Shown here: in pieces, positions 32,810 through 44,081 of the stretch
Position numbering within the stretch: position 1 is the stretch's first letter
Layout: each line of letters opens with the position of its first letter
Origin: Oreohelix idahoensis
Lineage: Eukaryota > Mollusca > Gastropoda > Stylommatophora > Oreohelicidae
Direction: 5' to 3'
NCBI GenBank assembly: GCA_024509875.1
Contig: JAMPIV010017568.1
Location: 186,001-250,000, forward strand
Length of the DNA: 64,000 nucleotides
Notes under the pieces: model-generated
Databases searched by the model: none
Told to the model about the DNA's origin: nothing
The model's input: the letters and a program-made list of their open reading frames with translations, nothing else
Program-made: the position numbers and the translations under genes

Positions 32810-33463
32810 AACTCCGCCTATGCCGGTCCCAAGCCCGGATGAAAAAGGAGGAGGGCGGCCTGCATGGAGGCCGTAAGGAGGCAGCCCCTCCACCATGCAA
32901 AGGCACAACAGGCCAATCACCTGTTTGCTTTAAACTATGATTACGAGCAATATAAAAGAGAAAACCGGACTGATTCTAAAGGCGATGAACTGGAACGGAC
33001 TACGGACTACGACTTATGGAACTTGGAACACAAGAAGTATAAATGGGAAAGAAGAGGAGCTGGTGGAAGAGATGAGGAAAGCAAAACTAGAAATCCTGGC
33101 TATCACCGAAACAAAGAAAAAGGGACAAGGAGTTATGGGTCTCGATGGCAACATGCTGTTATACAGTGGTGTACCCACATCTGAAAGAGCTAACCCAAGT
33201 AGAACAGTTCCAACTAAGATGGTTTGGCCATGTCTGCAGAATGGGAGAAGATCGGCTACCACGACAAGCATGGGAAACAAAGAGCCAAGGATCCAGACCC
33301 CCAGGACGACCCAGAGTCCGCTGGGAGGACAACATTAGACAATCTTTGAAGGACCGAGGACTAGAATGGAACCAGGCCAGGAGGAAGACAGCCGATAGAA
33401 TAGTCTGGCGCTCTCTCTTCCAAACCTCTACACCTCATGGTAGAAGGGGAACGACTAAGTAAG
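32810..33463 (+). mobile_element. LINE-B copy 2: internally deleted, both ends intact
   Basis: 654 bp flanked by AATAGTGGT (32801-32809 and 33464-33472). The 5' end (AACTCCGCCTATGCCGGTCCC) is that of a full-length element and the 3' end is GACTAAGTAAG, as in LINE-B copy 1. The N-terminus of the endonuclease (ATYGTWNTRSINGKEEELVEEM-type segment and LEILAITETKKKG, about 33005-33140) is joined near 33180 directly to the C-terminal region (LRWFGHVCRMGEDRLPRQA, 33210-33270). Almost the whole endonuclease, reverse transcriptase palm and thumb are missing. Confidence 0.88.
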
Positions 33464-33472
33464 AATAGTGGT

Positions 33473-34010
33473 GTTTTTTAATCATCTTCCCTAAGCTAAA
33501 CTGTGTACTCGGGAATTTAATTCTTCTGAGAGATTAACATTTGTTGTTGGACAGCGAGAATGCGCCTGTTAGTTGGCAGCCCACAAATGTACTTAACGGA
33601 GACATTTGTTTTTTTTTGTGTCTAAAAGATCCTGGTACTAAGCGATCAGACCGATTGAGGACAGAAGCTACCAGACTGTGAAGTGTCATCATCACAAAAG
33701 AAGTGACGAAAACTAAGGCTGCAGGACTCGCTCATACAAGCTAAGTGCTAACAAAAAGGCACCAGCAACCGGACATACTTTTCTTAACAATATCGGCACC
33801 CTAAATCTCCGTGACGAGAAAAATTGATGTCAATTTAAATTCACATGCATTTCATTTATTTTAAACTGTTAATATTAATTGATTATTAAATTTATTACCT
33901 GTTGTTTTAAAACTAAACAATAGTTGTTTATTCAGTTGTTACATGTGTGAAAGCAAACGCATGAGCCAGAATATTTAATATACATATATACATCTAGACA
34001 TACATTTACC
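33473..34010. other. Unassigned AT-rich spacer
   Basis: No frame or repeat recognised. Confidence 0.4.
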
Positions 34011-34011
34011 T

Positions 34012-34345
34012 CTAAACAGAGCTATACCATTATAAGAGGAAGTTCGCTGAATTAACTCAGCTGGGGGCTTGAACGGGCTAAACCATTGCTTAAATCCTTC
34101 ACAAAAAGCGATGAACAGATTGCTCAGCCTTATGCTGCATGGTTCTTGACTTCTGAATTATCTTGTGAAGTCTCCCTCAAGGTAGAAGCGACATTACTCT
34201 TCTATCTACATCTCTGCCAAGAGTAATCTTGTGTGAAGGTAAACACCTTTGACAACCCAGTTTAGATACTCTTGAATTTTGGCCATTGTTGGACCACTAC
34301 TACAAAGCAGGGGAGGCAATCCGTGACAAAACCTTTGCTTTAAAA
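34012..34345 (+). repeat. R290 dispersed repeat, copy 1 (left arm of an inverted pair)
   Basis: Runs from CTCTAAACAGAGCTATA through AACTCAGC...GGGCTT...AAACCATTGCTTAAAT and GCCAAGAGTAATCTTGTGTG to GACCACTACTACAAAGCAGG and GGCAATCCGTGAC. Other copies: 35535-35870 (inverted), 46400-46520 (partial), 61812-62115. There are no terminal inverted repeats within the unit and no coding capacity. Confidence 0.8.
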
Positions 34346-34355
34346 AGTATTATTG

Positions 34356-35598
34356 TTATTGTTTATCAGAATTGACCTTACTGCACTTCGGGCAAACCCA
34401 TAGGTGCTCAGTCTCCTTAAGCAAATGTCGAATAGTATGAATGCTATTTGTACCTGTAGTATGCTGGTTGTACATACGACGGATGCATCCTCTCTCACGT
34501 CCATTTATTAGCATAACAAATATCCCACGTTTGATGCTAAATTCCAACAGTCTCAGCATTGTTGATTCATCCATTGCAGTGTCATTATCTAGCAGACGAT
34601 CATTAATAGCCCTTAGTATCTCTCCCTTATCCATGTGCAGTGTCATCACTTTCGGTGCTCTCGAGGCCAGTTTGTCAGCTCTCATTGCCACGTATCCCTG
34701 CATGACCAGGACAGTAGATCCACTCCAGTTCTAGAAGACTTGAGGATTCTGTTGATGTTTTCCATTCCTGTCGCAGCCATCCGTTCTGAACTTTCCGAAG
34801 CAAGCCTTGAGAGTCTGACAATATAACTGCCCTGGTTGATGGAGTTTCAGTCAGCCACCTCAATGCAGCAGTAACTGTCTCTACCTCCATTCTTATGCTG
34901 GAGGTTGTTGTCATGTAGGCTCCACTCTGTTCAACGACCGACCCTGCCCTTTATTCTCGCAGAGAAGCTCCATCCTGATTTCTCACCACGCACTACAGAC
35001 CCATCAGTGCACACAATGGCGTCATCATCCCCAGCATTTTCACATATCAGCTGATAAATCTCCAGCTCTGCTTTTCCATTGCCTTAAGATCTGCACTCTC
35101 TGCCTAGGCTTATGATGACTTGCTGGTAGTTTATCCAGTTCTTCCCTGACTTACTCTACTCTTTTCCTTTGGATACATTTTCAACCCTGATCACATGACC
35201 AATCGTAGCCTCTGCCTGTGCCATCCATGACATCCCCCTCTTGATTCTTGCCCCTTTGATGTCATCTACATTCTCATGTAGGGGGTGTCTTTTGTCGGTG
35301 ATTACCCGCATATATGCTTATGCTCGGGCCATCGCATATCTGGATCTAATCGACAGCAGTCCGAGCATGTACCTCATTGTCAAAATGTGCATTGGTTGAC
35401 ACTGACAGCGTGAGTTTTCCTAGCCCGTACTCGATTACTGAAATCACGAGCTGATACAGGAGAAACAATAGTCTCTGTTCCAAGCACGCAGCAGCCATTG
35501 TTTTTAAGGCTGCCAGTCTGTGACGGTATTGCCTCCCCTGCTTTGCAGTAGTGGTCCAACAGTGGCCAAAACTCAAGAGTATCTATTATATAATTCAA
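34356..35598 (-). pseudogene. LINE-C fragment: reverse transcriptase thumb and RNase H
   Basis: On the minus strand, a degenerate thumb (HRLAALKTMAAACLEQ, VIEYGLGKL, 35346-35576) is followed by a decayed connector and then RNase H: a VTAALRWLTETPS helix, AVILSDSQGLLRKVQNG (catalytic aspartate) and LEWIYCPGHAGIRGNESADKLASRAP (34675-34900). A C-terminal tail follows (LLRLLEFSIKRG, RMYNQHTTGTNSIHTIRHLL, HLWVCPKC, 34356-34600). An RNase H after reverse transcriptase marks a LINE of the I/R1/jockey-like group. Several frameshifts and stops are present. It lies between two inverted copies of the R290 repeat. Confidence 0.8.
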
Positions 35599-35870
35599 TG
35601 GAGTCTATCTTTACACAAGATTGCTCTTGGCAGAAATGTCGATAGAAGAGTAGTAAAGCTTCTATCACATGGGGGTCTTTACAAGATATTCAGATAAGCG
35701 AAAACAATGCTGGCTGTTGGTAAGCACGTTAATTATGTAATCTGCCGACACTTTTATGAAGAATTTAAGCAATGGTTTATTCTAGCTCGTTAAGCCCCCA
35801 CCGCTGAGTTAATCAGTGGAATTATTTTTATAATATAGCTCTGTTTAGAGTGTGTGTTTAGTAACTTTGA
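35535..35870 (-). repeat. R290 dispersed repeat, copy 2 (right arm)
   Basis: Reverse complement of the unit at 34012-34345, including the CTCTAAACAGAGCTATA edge, which here also joins the IR-A repeat. It overlaps the start of the LINE-C thumb fragment, since the repeat end GACCACTACTGCAAAGC runs straight into it. Confidence 0.8.
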
Positions 35871-37560
35871 CTGAGACAAACATGTAATACATTTAAAATG
35901 ATTGAATCGAAGTTAAATTGGTATAATTACAAATAACAGCTGAGTTCTGCCACCTCAGGGGCGCATTCCCATAGTCAGTTATGACTGAAGGGGCTATTAT
36001 TATTATTATTATTATTATACAAATAACAGAATTTAATAATCACTTTAGGTTTAACAGTTTAAAAGAAAGGAATAATAGTTAGTTACAAAAAAAAGTTTTT
36101 ATCACTCGGGTGATGGTTTTTGTTAAGAAGTTAAAGTGGCAGCATATTGGTTAACTTAGCTGCCAGTGATGATTCTAATCCTCCTCATGATGGGTAGGTT
36201 TTCTGCATACTGCTGTCACTCGTCTCCGGTCAAAGTTTCGGCGCTGCACGTTCCCAGAACGTCAAGGAGTAACGGCCTAGCTGGTCCTGCGTCTGTCTAT
36301 AAGACCCTCTTATGATGGCGTCTCGCACAACGTCAGTCCACTTCTACCTTCACTTGGTTCCAGAGATAGTACTTTCTGCTGGTACCACCAATAACTGGTA
36401 ATAGAAATATAAACGAAACGCTGTTCTGAGTATGGCGTTTTCCGACACATAGTTACGTGCGCGGACCCCCCCCCCCCTTTCTATTCTCCCATACCATGTC
36501 ATAATTTACTCTCGATGAGAATTTAATTTAATCCCTCGGGATAAAACTTTCTTTACATTTAAATTGAATAGCTTTAGCTTTACATTACATTTAAATGAAA
36601 AGGTTAAACGTACAGATATAATATGTTTTACATTTACATCTCCACTGTTTGAAAAGTGTTCACAATATAAATTAATTTAGGTTTCATTTACATTTACACT
36701 TGTGGAAAAGTTTGAAACTTCTATTAATTTTAACATTAATATGTTTTTTCGTTTACATTTACACTGAGTGAAAAGATCCGAAACTGTAAGTATTATTCTT
36801 AGAATGTACATCATGTCTTTCATCTTTCTCTCCCTGCTCCGTAGGGAACCTGGAACTACTTTATGCTTTTTAGTTCTCTTTACGAAACTATCAATAAAGC
36901 AATCACTAGCCCGTACAGTGCTGGTTCATGAATCATCATTTTATACGCTGCCAGCCTCAAATGACTGTGACCTCCAATAGCGAGTTTCATCCATTAAAAT
37001 TCACATGGTAATATATACATATTATTTCACATGTTAGTAATAAAACAGAATGAAAATGCACTACTTACGCCAATCTTGGCTACAGACTTGTTGCTCAGAT
37101 GAATAAAAGAGACGAGTCGGTCTCTTACACGCGTCTGGTGGGGTCTTTAATTTTATAATAGATCCCCTCTCTGACTCCATGTGTTTCTTCAGTTTTCCTT
37201 ATTCCTGGTTTTCCTTGTTACAATGCTAGAAATTTCCTGGGCTGTTTTTTAAGTCATTTTTGAATACTCTGATAAAAGGTCCATCCGATAAAGGAATTAT
37301 GAATCTAGTCTTCACTCTGGCGAGGTCTGATGTTGTCTTGGCGAGCGTGAAATTCACAGTGAAATAAAACTGCGAAATGGTCAGACTATATTCCCTCTCT
37401 TCCCACGCCTTCGTTTGTTATGGAGTTAAATAAACGCTCCAATCATATTCAAACAGGTCGGGTGTGGTACTTTCAAAATATTTCCGACATGGAAAAATTT
37501 TGCAAAGGTCACGTCTCCCATATATGGTAATATGATGTCCGATGCCCGTGTGTACAAACT
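35841..37560 (-). repeat. IR-A, copy 1 (inverted duplication arm)
   Basis: About 1.7 kb matching, in reverse complement, 48230-48619 joined to 58495-59640. Landmarks are the TTTAGTAACTTTGACTGAGAC edge, a (TTA)n run at about 35995-36018, GACCCCCCCCCCCCCTTTC at 36466, a zone of diverged TTACATTTACA-type units (36540-36760), GAGGCTGGCAGC (minus strand, near 36950) and CCATATATGGTAATATGATGTC near 37520. No frame is conserved between copies. Outer limits are approximate. Confidence 0.82.
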
Positions 37561-37990
37561 TCCAACTCTGTCCAACATAATATTGTGACCGTGTTTTTCT
37601 GGCGTAATGACTCAGGGATGGTCGCTAGTCACCTGTGTTTCGCCAGACAAACAAATCTGGTTCTATTCAGCACTCCTGCCCAACACAAGCTTGGATAAAC
37701 AAGCACCGTCGCTTGAAAAGATGGTCGGACAGATTATGCGATTAGATATTTTCGCTGACCGTCTAATAATCTGGCGTAACTTAACACGTCTTCGTGTTTT
37801 TATTGTGAATGCAACACAATAAGATAAGAATTACTCCCGTAGCAAATACTGCCATGGGAGAGTGGCGTGTTAGAGACTTTCTTCATGCTTTGTCCAGCAT
37901 AAAGATTAAAATGTAAGAAAGGGAAAAATGAAATGCCCAATAAGAGCGATCGGAGAGAAAAATATGAAGAAATGATACTGCCGTAAGGCT
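37561..37990. other. Unassigned sequence at the inner edge of IR-A
   Basis: Similarity to the other arm fades here. No gene seen. Confidence 0.4.
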
Positions 37991-37997
37991 CGAGGTC

Positions 37998-38783
37998 TTA
38001 AAGATCACACAAAAGGACAGGGACAGACATTTCGTCACACAGTTCTCGCGTGCACTTCTGTATGATCAGTTCGACACGATACTTGAATGATAGCACACGA
38101 TCAAACGTTACTCCCAGATACTTCAGATTGTCTTGCATTTCAATGTTCTGCCTTTGAAAGGGATGTCTGGAAGGTCTCCTTTCCCTATGGAATTGTTCAA
38201 AGAGCACCACATCACACAGGCTTATTTGGGATTGATCCGCTTTCCTCACACCATTTAGAAACCGCATGTAGTGTCTCTTGTATGCCTTGGACCATTTCCT
38301 GTCTGCCTGATGCAGTTCTGTACATGAGTATGTCATCTGTGAAAGTTAATGTTCGCCCCAGTCCTGTTGGTTGAAAGGTTGCTACTTTTGCTGTGTAGAT
38401 GTTAAACAGCACTGGTGATAGTGGAGAACCTCGGGGTAGTCCCGGGCAAATGCGCATTGGTTCTGATGTCCAAGTTTGCAAGCGAAATGCAACATTAAGG
38501 CAGCTGCTATCCACTTCGTTATCCAAGGGTTTACACCACATGCCATTATACAGTCTATTAGGGTTGCGAAGTCTACACTGTTATAAGCATCCTCTAGGTC
38601 GATTGCGACAGCCACCGTTTCTCTTTTACCCTGCAATCCCTCGTACTCATCGTACGCAAACGTTCTAGCGTTACCCCATGTTTTTTTCATAGGCCTATAG
38701 CTACCCAGGGTATCAGGAAGGATGTGTGCATTTTCAAGGTGGCTCATTACTTGTTTTGCTACTAACTTTTCAAGTAATCCCAA
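37998..38783 (-). pseudogene. LINE-C reverse transcriptase, palm
   Basis: Minus strand: EKLVAKQVMSHLENAHIL, GSYRPMKKTWGNA, motif A VAIDLEDAYNSV (about 38560-38620), then after a frame change GLPRGSPLSPVLFNIYT (about 38395-38450) and motif C TFTDDILMYR, then LKYLGVTFDRVLSF near 38090. This is the catalytic core of a non-LTR reverse transcriptase, of the same family as the RNase H pieces nearby. Two or more frameshifts and an FTDD rather than YADD/FADD motif are visible. The protein is not functional. Confidence 0.85.
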
Positions 38784-39440
38784 CTAACATAATTACCGTC
38801 GTAAGTACGTCGATCGGTCGGTCAAATAATGCACACCGTCATTTGTGCACTTTTCTATTTTTGAGAGAGTACATTAACTTTCAACCACAGCTAAGGGGTG
38901 CAACTGTGGTTGAAAGTTAGACAATAATTGTATTGTTTCCCTTATATGTACAGTTTGATTTTGGAAAGAAGCCAACAACACAATTGATAAACAGTACATG
39001 AACTGGAGACAGGAAGGTGCGGAGATGCAGATTAAATCAACAGACAATCAAGATACCCTTCTGTCCAGTTTCATTAGGGAAACGGATTTAACTCATCATT
39101 TTCTTAAAAATAACCTTAAAATGTAAGTTTTTGATTGTTTCTTCAAGACAAAATTTTAATTTAAAGTATTGCACTCATTATTATGGATCAAAATGATAAA
39201 ATGGCTGCAAAACGAGCTGCAGATGCTTCTCAGAGCAGTTAGTCGACCAGGGCAAGATTTTAAAAGATGCACGAACAATTACGAGACATGTCATAAAATA
39301 AATGTTAGTTATTTAGTCAATTTCCGGTCCATTAGATCATTATCACTGCTCCACATGCAATGAAATGACCACAGTAGTAATGGTACCGTTTGTAATACCT
39401 GTAACATTAACAACACACTATAATTAAAAACCTGCCAATT
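38784..39440. other. Probable insertion inside LINE-C
   Basis: The LINE frame breaks between GKL (39441 side) and LEKL (38783 side), so these 650 bp look inserted. The ends (CAACTAACATAATTA at the left, CAATAACCTGTTAAAA read inward from the right) are weakly similar, as for a small DNA transposon. No target duplication is certain. A strong hairpin lies at 38875-38919. Confidence 0.45.
38875..38919. repeat. Perfect 16-bp inverted repeat (hairpin)
   Basis: TAACTTTCAACCACAG (38875-38890), a 13-base loop, then CTGTGGTTGAAAGTTA (38904-38919). Confidence 0.95.
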
Positions 39441-39758
39441 TTAACAGGTTATTGCTAGTTTACCATAAACATTCTGTAGTTTGATAAGTCGATAGCTTTT
39501 GAGCAGTGTGGGGTCTTTGCCAGGTTTAGGAAGTGGCCGAAGGTAAGTGTGTAGCCAGTCTTCCGGTACCTCAGCATTCTGTATTCTGGTATTGATATCG
39601 CTCACCATATTTGTAATGGCTGTGTCGTCGAGCTGTATGATCCATTCTTTTACATGACATATAAGATGAAATTCAGCAAGTTTGTGTTTTACATACCATT
39701 CAGGGCATGACTTCAAGGTCTGTGTCATTACAGAATCATATGAAATTAAGTCACTCAC
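39441..39758 (-). pseudogene. LINE-C reverse transcriptase, fingers region
   Basis: A 105-codon frame with DTAITNMVSDINTRIQNA, VPEDWLHTYLRPLPKPGKDP, LLKSYRLIKLQNVYGKL. These are the reverse-transcriptase fingers motifs (WL..L.PLPKPGKDP and SYR.I.L.N). The gene continues, after an interruption of about 650 bp, at 38783. The endonuclease that should precede it is not found to the right, so the copy is 5'-truncated or broken. Confidence 0.82.
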
Positions 39759-40624
39759 TGGGTTATCTGCCTTAAGATTAGAGAAACAGGCTTGTCGTTC
39801 GTAGACAGTGATGTATCAAGGCAGTAAAGAGTTTGAAATAATAAATCTAAAACAAAAAGCAAAAAAAAAAAAAAAAAAATAACAACGTAAAAGCAGGAAA
39901 CATTGTAACTGGATATAGCTAGCCCAGATGTCTGCAGCACATTTATTAAGCCTAAAAGTTGAGACAGCTGTAGCACAAATAGTCATAAATCTTATTGTCC
40001 CTTAACTTGCTACTTTTCCTGATAATGTTACTGGGTCGTACTTGTATTAATTTAATTGTTGTTGCTGTTGTTGGTAATCTAAAAACTGTAACTCCCAAAA
40101 GAAAGACAGTAACAAAACACAAGCACACCGAAACACACTATCTCTTTCTCTCTCTCACGATTTCTGTCAGCCAGATTAAGTCGTGTTTTCACGCGTTGTT
40201 CAAGTCAATGACAACTTATAACTCTTTAGGGGGCATAGTTCGGGAAACAGCACGTGGTTTATTTACACCATGATTGTTAAGGGCCACTTCATTTCCTTTT
40301 GTAGCAGTTTTTTGTTGTTGTTGCAAATAATATTGATTGGCGAAGGTCTACAAAGTTATCTTAGTGGATTCTGACGACATGTTAGATTCGTGTTTTCCTG
40401 AAAATCTAGCAGGATTTTTCATTGTTCGTTACAGGACGTTTCACTCGGACAATGAAATGAAAACTGAGAATAAGAACACGGGGATGATGGAACATTATAT
40501 CAAGAAATATAAGTTAAGAGATTACTGTTAGAACTCATTAGTTTGAAATTAGTTTGGGGTCGGCTAAAACATATGGCGTCCGCTACTAATTCTAAAGGTA
40601 CAGTTTTCGCTCCCATTATGGGGT
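39759..40624. other. Unassigned sequence
   Basis: Contains an A-rich run near 39860-39880. No gene recognised. Confidence 0.4.
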
Positions 40625-40850
40625 ATATAAATATTGAAAAAGTTTTTCACAACTAGTGGTTCCTAATGATGTCATACTCCAACTTGGTCTCGTGGGTAGT
40701 GAGACTGGATGCCTAGCTTTCTCGTATAAGAGTAAAAAAAAGGAGATCCCTTGTGCAAGCTGTGGACGTAAAAAAATTTCTCGGCAGTTGGAAATCGTAA
40801 AGAGTAGTCTAGACCATGCGATCGCTGCCCTGCAAAAGTTAAAATTTCTT
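40625..40850 (-). repeat. Dispersed repeat, copy 2
   Basis: Reverse complement of 14946-15150 with moderate divergence. The cysteine-containing frame across it is not conserved between the copies. Confidence 0.7.
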
Positions 40851-43320
40851 CTGTCGTTTTCCACCAAGCAGGATATTTATTGTGGTCAAGTGGTATGTGC
40901 CCTTTGTTTTGATTATTTTTGTCATAGGTTTTGTGCGCTGTGTGTGTAGTACCTTTTACCACTTTTGCGGGAGTTTATACCCAACCTAAATATAACCGTT
41001 TCCTTCTCAGAGGTCCGCACTTGAGTTCATGTTTCCGCTGGTAGCTTTTTGTGGGATTTCGAGGCTGTTTTGCTAATTTTCAGACAAATTTCTGATTTCA
41101 TAGTCAACCACCAAAGATAGTGATTTTTCACAGCAATAATTATACGTATTTGTCGTTGCTGTTCAATTTCCAAAAAGAATTATCTCTTTCCGAGCATTAA
41201 TCATTAAATTATAGTAGAATTACTGGTGTGCGGTTCATTATTCTTCATTATTTAACGTGGCTATTATAGAGTGTCTTGAACGTTTCGCTACACAAATAAA
41301 CCAATCTAGACATACAACTGTTGTCTCTTCTTCGTCTTTTTTTCCTGTTTCGCTCGTTATGAAACATATGCCACCACTGCAGGAAGGCTGCATCACATCC
41401 TTCAAGTACTCTCGCAGCTGTGATTTCTGTAATGATTTATTTTACTTGATGAAGGTTCTAGCCCCATTTACAACCTTATCTTAGTTGCCAGTTACGGTTT
41501 ACCTGAGGTAGCAGTAGTACTACTCTTTCTTTATATTGCCAAAGACATCCAGGAAATACATAGGGTCTGTCGTATAGTAGGTCTATCATAGTAGGTCTAT
41601 CTTTGGTAGACCTCTGTATCTTTTCCAAACTCTTTCTTACGCTATTTTTCTCTCTCATTTTACTCTTTCATCATTGTTAAAGTAATCTGTCTTTATCCTA
41701 GCTTATAGCTAAGTATAACTTAACACTCCTTTGATATATTTCCTCATCTTGCGCTATCTTTCGGAACCCACATTGCCTCGTTAGAATCTTGGTAAATACC
41801 CGTGGCCACATTAGACGAGTATTGTTTACTTTGGGAGACGCCCGGCTTGGCAATAGAGTGAAGTCTTTTCAGATCTAATCCCCTTTTTAAACAACACGAC
41901 GGTCACCACTTTGCGTCACAATAGCCGGCGCGACAAAGGACTCGAGACGCACACATGAATGATTGTTGCCAGATGGTAAACTTCGAGAGCCGGCATACTG
42001 ATTACCTAGCGAGATTAGGAACAATGAGATTATGGAAACTGTCTCACATCAATGGGCCCCACCATAACACGCACTGACAGAAGGCTTTGTGGCAGAGGGG
42101 CGCGTGGTTTCTGCATTGAGCGGCCAATCCACAACGATGGTCTGTCTTGCAAAACGAACCATGAGAATGTAATTAAAGAGTTGATTGCGAGCCCACCCAC
42201 TTTTGCGATTGACATGGATTGTGTTCATCACAGCAAGATGGATACCTAGTTATTGGATTGGAGGCGGAGTCAGACCAACAGGTAAGGACATCTGACACAT
42301 GGGCAAACCAGAAATATAACGAGATGTTTGCCAGATTAGCAGCACTAAGTTTTCAACCAAAGCGGCGCATAAGAGTTTTCCCTGTCATATAGCATGTGTA
42401 CAGCTGTTCTAATATTTCATTACCGTGTGGATATTTGATTTATATCTGTGGGGTGTAATTTTATAGTGTTCTTAAGGAATTTGCAAAGGGAAAAAGAGTG
42501 TGTCCAGCAGAAGTCTGAGTCTAACATTACGTGCTTGGCGTCTAACCAGAAAGAACTTAGCAAAGCGTACGTCTGGATTGCAGAATTCACAAGATATGAC
42601 ATCATATACTTCCTAAGTTACAATGAACCCTTGCCCGCATCTGTAAAAGTTGTTGGCGCATCATTTTATTCACCTGCTTATCAAGTGTTTACAAGTTGAT
42701 TCCATGTACAAATATAAAGTTCAACTCATTCAAAATCTTACCGCCTGAGTCAAGCTAAAACACGCTCACGTTGATTCTCAATCATATATCAAGTTCAACT
42801 CACTCAAAAGTGTATTTTATGAATCATGAGTACATACACAAGTCTACAGACCAAGATCACGTAGTCACAAGTTGATTCGACAAGATATCAAGCTCAAAGC
42901 AACAAGTTCAGCTACTCACTACGTCAGTACATAAAGTGAAGTTATCAACTTTCATCGTCTAAATACTGTCTAATGGAGAGCATTCGCCTTCTCTTCTTCT
43001 TGTCCTTATCTTGAATAGATCTCTTTCTTTCTTACGAGCCAAGTTCTGGAGACCTTTTTGAAAACATACCATAGGCCATCTTCAGCGACAACTACTATTG
43101 TAGCTGCACCAATATACGCTGACTACAGGGTCAAACAAAAAAGCTGGATATGGATAAAGAGAAGAACATGTTTTCATACAGTTGACTGTGGAGTAGCATA
43201 AACGTGGAGTTGGACATTTTTTTTTTATTAAAAGAGAGTTGGAAGAACAGACTTTTCGGTACTGGACACGTTAGGATTGACTGATATTATTCGAAGTGAA
43301 GTGTTCGAGCTGTTGTTTAG
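40851..43320. other. Unassigned intergenic sequence
   Basis: About 2.5 kb with no recognisable gene. Near 41640-41690 the sequence CTCTCATTTTACTCTTTCATCATTG resembles 62730-62760, next to LINE-C scraps, so an old LINE tail may lie here. At 42710-42950 AAGTTCAACTCA(C/T)TCAAAA and similar short motifs recur loosely. Confidence 0.4.
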
Positions 43321-44081
43321 GAATAAATCACGCTCTTGAGTACTACATTAAGCATGAATTACACTCTTGTGTACTTCATCAACCATGAATCACGCGCTTG
43401 TGTACTTCATCAACCATGAATCACGCGCTTGAGTACTACATCAACCATGAATAACGTGCTTGAGTACTACATTAACCATGAACCACACAATGGAGTACTA
43501 CATTAACTATGAACCATGCGATGGAGTACTACATTAACCATGAACGACGCCATGTAGTACTGCATTAACCATCAATCACGCGATGGAGTACTACATTAAC
43601 CATGAACAACGCGATTGAGTATTACATTAACCATGAACCACGCAATGGAGTAAACATTAACTATGAACCATGCAATAGAGTACTACATTAACTATGAACC
43701 ACGCGATGGAGTACTATATCAACCATGAATCATGCGCTTGCGTACTACATTAACCATGAACCATGCGATGGAGTACTACATTAACCATGAACCACGCGAT
43801 GGAGTACTATATCAACCATAAATCATGCGCTTGGGTACTACATCAACCATGTACCACGCGATGGAGTACTACATTAAAATGAACCACGTGATGGAGTACT
43901 ATATCAACCATGAATCATGCGCTTGAGCACTATATCAGCCATGAATTACGCTAGAGTACTGCATCAACCATGAATCACGCTTGAGCATTACATTAACCAT
44001 GAACCTCGCGATGGAGTACTGTATCAGCCATGAATCACGCTTGAGTACTACATTAACCATGAATCCCGCTTGAGCACTAAT
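43321..44081 (-). repeat. 31-bp minisatellite, about 24 units
   Basis: Tandem ATTAACCATGAACCACGCGA plus TGGAGTACTAC units of 31 bp, the reverse complement of the array at 32335-32693. Variants replace ATTAACC by ATCAACC and some units are shortened. Variation is higher at the left edge. Confidence 0.94.

Noticed and set aside
37120..37160. Host gene exon in IR-A or the 40-44 kb spacer
   Set aside because: No frame is longer than expected by chance, no splice-bounded conserved protein is recognisable, and IR-A frames are not conserved between copies.
40656..40949. Cysteine-rich small protein (CASCGRK ... CALCFDYFCHRFCALC)
   Set aside because: It lies over the dispersed repeat shared with 14946-15150, where the frame is not kept.
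43321..44081. CRISPR-like array
   Set aside because: Units of 31 bp follow each other directly without spacers, and the context is eukaryotic; this is a minisatellite.
32335..44081. Terminal inverted repeats of one large 12-kb DNA transposon (minisatellite arrays as ends)
   Set aside because: Flanks of the two arrays do not match, no target duplication is seen and no transposase lies between; IR-A has a different axis.
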